Shown one piece after another: positions 61,777 to 63,862 of a DNA stretch of 63,862 nt. This stretch comes from Opitutaceae bacterium. Lineage in GTDB: Bacteria; Verrucomicrobiota; Verrucomicrobiia; Opitutales; Opitutaceae. The notes below the pieces were generated by a model. The model had not been told where the DNA came from. It was given only the letters and a program-made list of their open reading frames with translations, and did no database searches. A program made the translations under genes and the position numbers. The stretch spans positions 1-63,862 of the forward strand of contig CANJNJ010000007.1 in the NCBI GenBank assembly GCA_947474995.1, in the 5' to 3' direction. Within the stretch, counting starts at the first letter, position 1. Each line of letters begins with the position of its first letter.

Positions 61777-63198
61777 ATGCCTGATCCCCTGATCCCCCGT
61801 CGCGCTGCCCTGCAGTTCGGCGCCACGCTCGTCGCCGGCGCCGCGTTTTCCCTCCGGAGGCTCTCCGCCCAAAACAACCGGAAGCCGCCGGCGGAGTTCG
61901 ATGTGCTCGATTTCGGTGCGGTGGGTGACGGCGTCGCGCTTGATTCCCCCGCCATCCAGCGCGCGATCGACGCGGCGGCGGCGGCCGGGGGCGGGGCCCG
62001 CGTGCTCCTGCGCGGCGGCCGGCGTTATCTCAGCGGCGCGCTTCAGCTCAAAGGCGGCATCGATTTCCATCTGGCCGACGATGCAGTGCTGCGGGTCAGC
62101 ACAAAGCAGGAGGATTACCTGGGCGGGGCCGCGGCGCTCACCGCGCGGGACGCCCACGGGCTGCGCATCTCCGGTACCGGCCGCATCGACGGGCGCTCGC
62201 GGGAGTTCATGACCGGCTTCGACGCGGAAAACGAATGGTGGCGGCCCGCCGCCTTCCGGCCGCGGCTCCTCGTGCTGACCGGCTGCAAGAATCTCGAGAT
62301 TCGCGACGTGCTGTTCACGCAGGCGCCGAGTTGGACGATCCACCTGGTCGGGTGCGAGCACGTGCTCATTGACCGCGTGCGGATCGCCAACCAGCTCGAC
62401 GTGCCCAACTGCGACGGCATCGATCCTGACTGCTGCCGGGACGTCGAGATTCGCAATTGCCACATTGTCTGCGGCGACGATGCGATCGTCGTGAAAGCCA
62501 CCCGGGTGGGCGCCGCTTACGGCCCCTGCGCCAACCTCGTCGTGAAGGACTGCGTGCTCGAGACCCAGGACTCGGGCTTGAAAATCGGCACCGAGACGGC
62601 GCAGGACATCCACGACCTTCGCTTCGAGCGCTGCAAAATCGTATCCTGCTGCCGCGCACTCTGCCTCCAGCTCCGCGACGAAGGCAGCGTGTACAACATC
62701 GATTACCGCGACATCGAGTTCGTGTCGCGTTATCATTCGGATCCGTGGTGGGGCCGGGGCGAGGCGATTTCCCTAACGGCCATTCCCCGCCGGCCGCAGG
62801 GCAAAATCGGGACGATTCACAATGTGCGAATCCGGAACGTCACCGGCCGGGCGGAGAATAGCGTGCGGATCAACGGCACGCCCGAGAGCCGCATCCGCGA
62901 TATCCGACTGGAGAACGTCGCGGTCACTCTCGATCGGTGGACGAAGTATCCCGGCGGCCGGTTCGACAACCGGCCGACCTCGGCCTACCCGGACATCGAG
63001 CCGCACGGCACGCCGGGTTTTCATCTTCGTCACGCGGACAAGGTCGTGCTCGACCGCTGCCGGGTCGACTGGGGCCAAAACCGGCCGGACTATTTCACGC
63101 ACGCGCTGGAAGCGCAGGACGTCACCGGACTTGAGTATCCGGGTTTTGTCGGCGAGGCCGCCCATCCCGAGAAGGACAAGGCCATCGCGATCCGCTGA
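61777..63198 (+). CDS. Glycoside hydrolase family 28 (polygalacturonase-like), Tat-exported
   Basis: 473 residues. The N-terminus 'IPRRAALQFGATLVAGAAF' is a Tat-type signal (RR then a hydrophobic stretch). The pectin-lyase beta-helix starts 'FDVLDFGAVGDGVALDS'. GH28 motifs are NCDGIDPD (211-218), GDDAI with D234/D235, and GLKIGTE (267-273). The usual GHG motif with the catalytic-site His is not present; 'QDSGLKIG' stands in its place. It may act on pectin-type or other uronic acid polymers, but the missing His makes the exact activity uncertain. It stands alone. Confidence 0.87.
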   Translation: MPDPLIPRRAALQFGATLVAGAAFSLRRLSAQNNRKPPAEFDVLDFGAVGDGVALDSPAIQRAIDAAAAAGGGARVLLRGGRRYLSGALQLKGGIDFHLADDAVLRVSTKQEDYLGGAAALTARDAHGLRISGTGRIDGRSREFMTGFDAENEWWRPAAFRPRLLVLTGCKNLEIRDVLFTQAPSWTIHLVGCEHVLIDRVRIANQLDVPNCDGIDPDCCRDVEIRNCHIVCGDDAIVVKATRVGAAYGPCANLVVKDCVLETQDSGLKIGTETAQDIHDLRFERCKIVSCCRALCLQLRDEGSVYNIDYRDIEFVSRYHSDPWWGRGEAISLTAIPRRPQGKIGTIHNVRIRNVTGRAENSVRINGTPESRIRDIRLENVAVTLDRWTKYPGGRFDNRPTSAYPDIEPHGTPGFHLRHADKVVLDRCRVDWGQNRPDYFTHALEAQDVTGLEYPGFVGEAAHPEKDKAIAIR

Positions 63199-63305
63199 CG
63201 TCGCGGTCGCAAGGGGGAGGGGTCCTTCGTTTCGCCGCTCGCACCCTTCCGTCCGTCTGCCCAGAGGCGGTCATGGAGTATAACCACTCTCGAATCGGTC
63301 GTCGA

Positions 63306-63375
63306 GTTGGGGACGCGGCGCCCTCGCCGCGTCGAAATATGTAAGAACCGCGACGAGAGCGTCGCGGCTCCAGTG
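63306..63375. repeat. Inverted-repeat element GGGGACGCG, copy 2
   Basis: TTGGGGACGCGGCGCCCTCG and CCGCGTCGAAAT, then ATGTAAGAACCGCGACGAG and GCGTCGCGGC, ending CCAGTGAACG. It aligns with the reverse complement of 46145-46229, including the inner GTAAGAA and outer AGTGAACG. The 287-bp gap 63199-63485 holds no gene. Confidence 0.85.
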
Positions 63376-63485
63376 AACGCGGGTCGAAAGTGCCTGCCAG
63401 CCTCGCGACGCAGTCTGATCGCGTTGAAGGGGAATCCGGAAAACTTCGCCGGACGGAAAAACCGAGCGCGATCGTCCGGGTCAAA

Positions 63486-63862
63486 TCATGTCACGGACTG
63501 GGGGGCTTTTTTTTCGAAAAACGGATAGACCAAACGCGTGTAGATCAGGCATCCGGCACAGAAATTAAAAACCGAATCGAGGACGGCCAGGGCAGAAAAG
63601 AGCCCGATCATCGCGAGAGCGGCCACGGGCTGGCCGGCGAGGATGAAAGCGATTCCAAAAACGGCGCAAATAAAACCCAGGCGCGAAGCGAACATCTTGG
63701 GTGCTTTGGGCACCATTTTGGCTTTGGCGCGAACCAGCTTCATCATCAGGGCGGCGAAGAAGCCGAGGGGGCTGTACTGATTGTAGCCCAGGGCCCGGAT
63801 GCAGTAGTCTACGGCGACGACTAGGAGCGGCTCGACTTGTCGCGTGGTTATGAAATTAATCA
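63486..63862 (-). CDS. DUF4395 membrane protein (5' end beyond the window)
   Basis: The frame is open to the right edge, so the start lies outside; 124 residues are visible. It reads 'VDYCIRALGYNQYSPLGFF', 'KAKMVPKAPKMFASRLGFIC', two hydrophobic segments and 'LDSVFNFCAGCLIYTRLVYP'. The paired Cys in 'NFCAGC' and the pattern fit DUF4395, which is often found with thioredoxin-like proteins. No partner is visible in the window. The function is not established. Confidence 0.82.
   Translation of the reverse strand, partial: INFITTRQVEPLLVVAVDYCIRALGYNQYSPLGFFAALMMKLVRAKAKMVPKAPKMFASRLGFICAVFGIAFILAGQPVAALAMIGLFSALAVLDSVFNFCAGCLIYTRLVYPFFEKKAPQSVT

Noticed and set aside
63390..63824. A 144-codon plus-strand frame at the right edge
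   Set aside because: It lies opposite the DUF4395 gene, whose Cys motif and membrane segments are clear; the plus frame is charged and without motifs.

Overview
The window reads as about 64 kb of chromosome from a GC-rich, Gram-negative, aerobic bacterium. The most likely source is Verrucomicrobiota, class Opitutae, close to Opitutaceae. This placement is inference. It rests on the Verrucomicrobia-type C-terminal repeat protein at the left edge, the DUF1592/DUF1588 cytochrome, the DUF420-containing caa3 assembly set, a LolCDE system, and many dispersed palindromic repeats. No rRNA, tRNA, CRISPR array, insertion sequence or prophage gene was recognised.

Layout. 1-6.8 kb: end of a secreted repeat protein, a LON-domain protein, then dnaK, groES and groEL with a strong terminator, and a PhnP-like hydrolase. 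7.0-14.2 kb: a sulfate assimilation operon (Rrf2 regulator, OprP-like porin, sulfate-binding protein, cysT, cysW, cysA, cysK) closed by a terminator. 14.6-16.8 kb: a HAD hydrolase and an SDR/cupin pair. 17.1-27.9 kb: a respiratory copper/heme block holding the caa3 oxidase genes ctaC-D-E-F, ctaG, a lipoprotein azurin, ctaA-ctaB-DUF420, and a Sco protein with an N-terminal CusF-like domain that overlaps a two-domain His-rich protein. 27.9-39 kb: AMP nucleosidase, YndJ-like protein, FkbM methyltransferase, lipA, a TPR/GT-C membrane protein, a Dabb protein and a LytTR/MASE1-kinase pair. 39.6-43.7 kb: two secreted surface-type proteins (FG-GAP and collagen-like) that share an upstream element. 44.7-53.3 kb: esterase, exported PCC-domain protein, sugar isomerase-like protein, DUF1592 cytochrome, L-threonate dehydrogenase-like protein and a frameshifted M20 peptidase. 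53.4-63.9 kb: a second TPR/GT-C protein, lysS, lolC/E-lolD, a frameshifted glycoamylase-like protein, pdxH, a GH28 protein, and a DUF4395 protein that runs off the right edge.

Three themes stand out. First, the gaps are full of structured dispersed repeats in at least seven families, and one copy sits in frame inside a coding sequence. Second, the genes around the caa3 oxidase form a candidate copper-delivery module that includes an undescribed two-domain His-rich protein. Third, two exported proteins with a common leader element differ in homopolymer tracts (C6/C9 in the leader, G10 in the collagen-like gene), which suggests switching. Two genes are broken by single-base shifts, which could be real decay or sequencing error.
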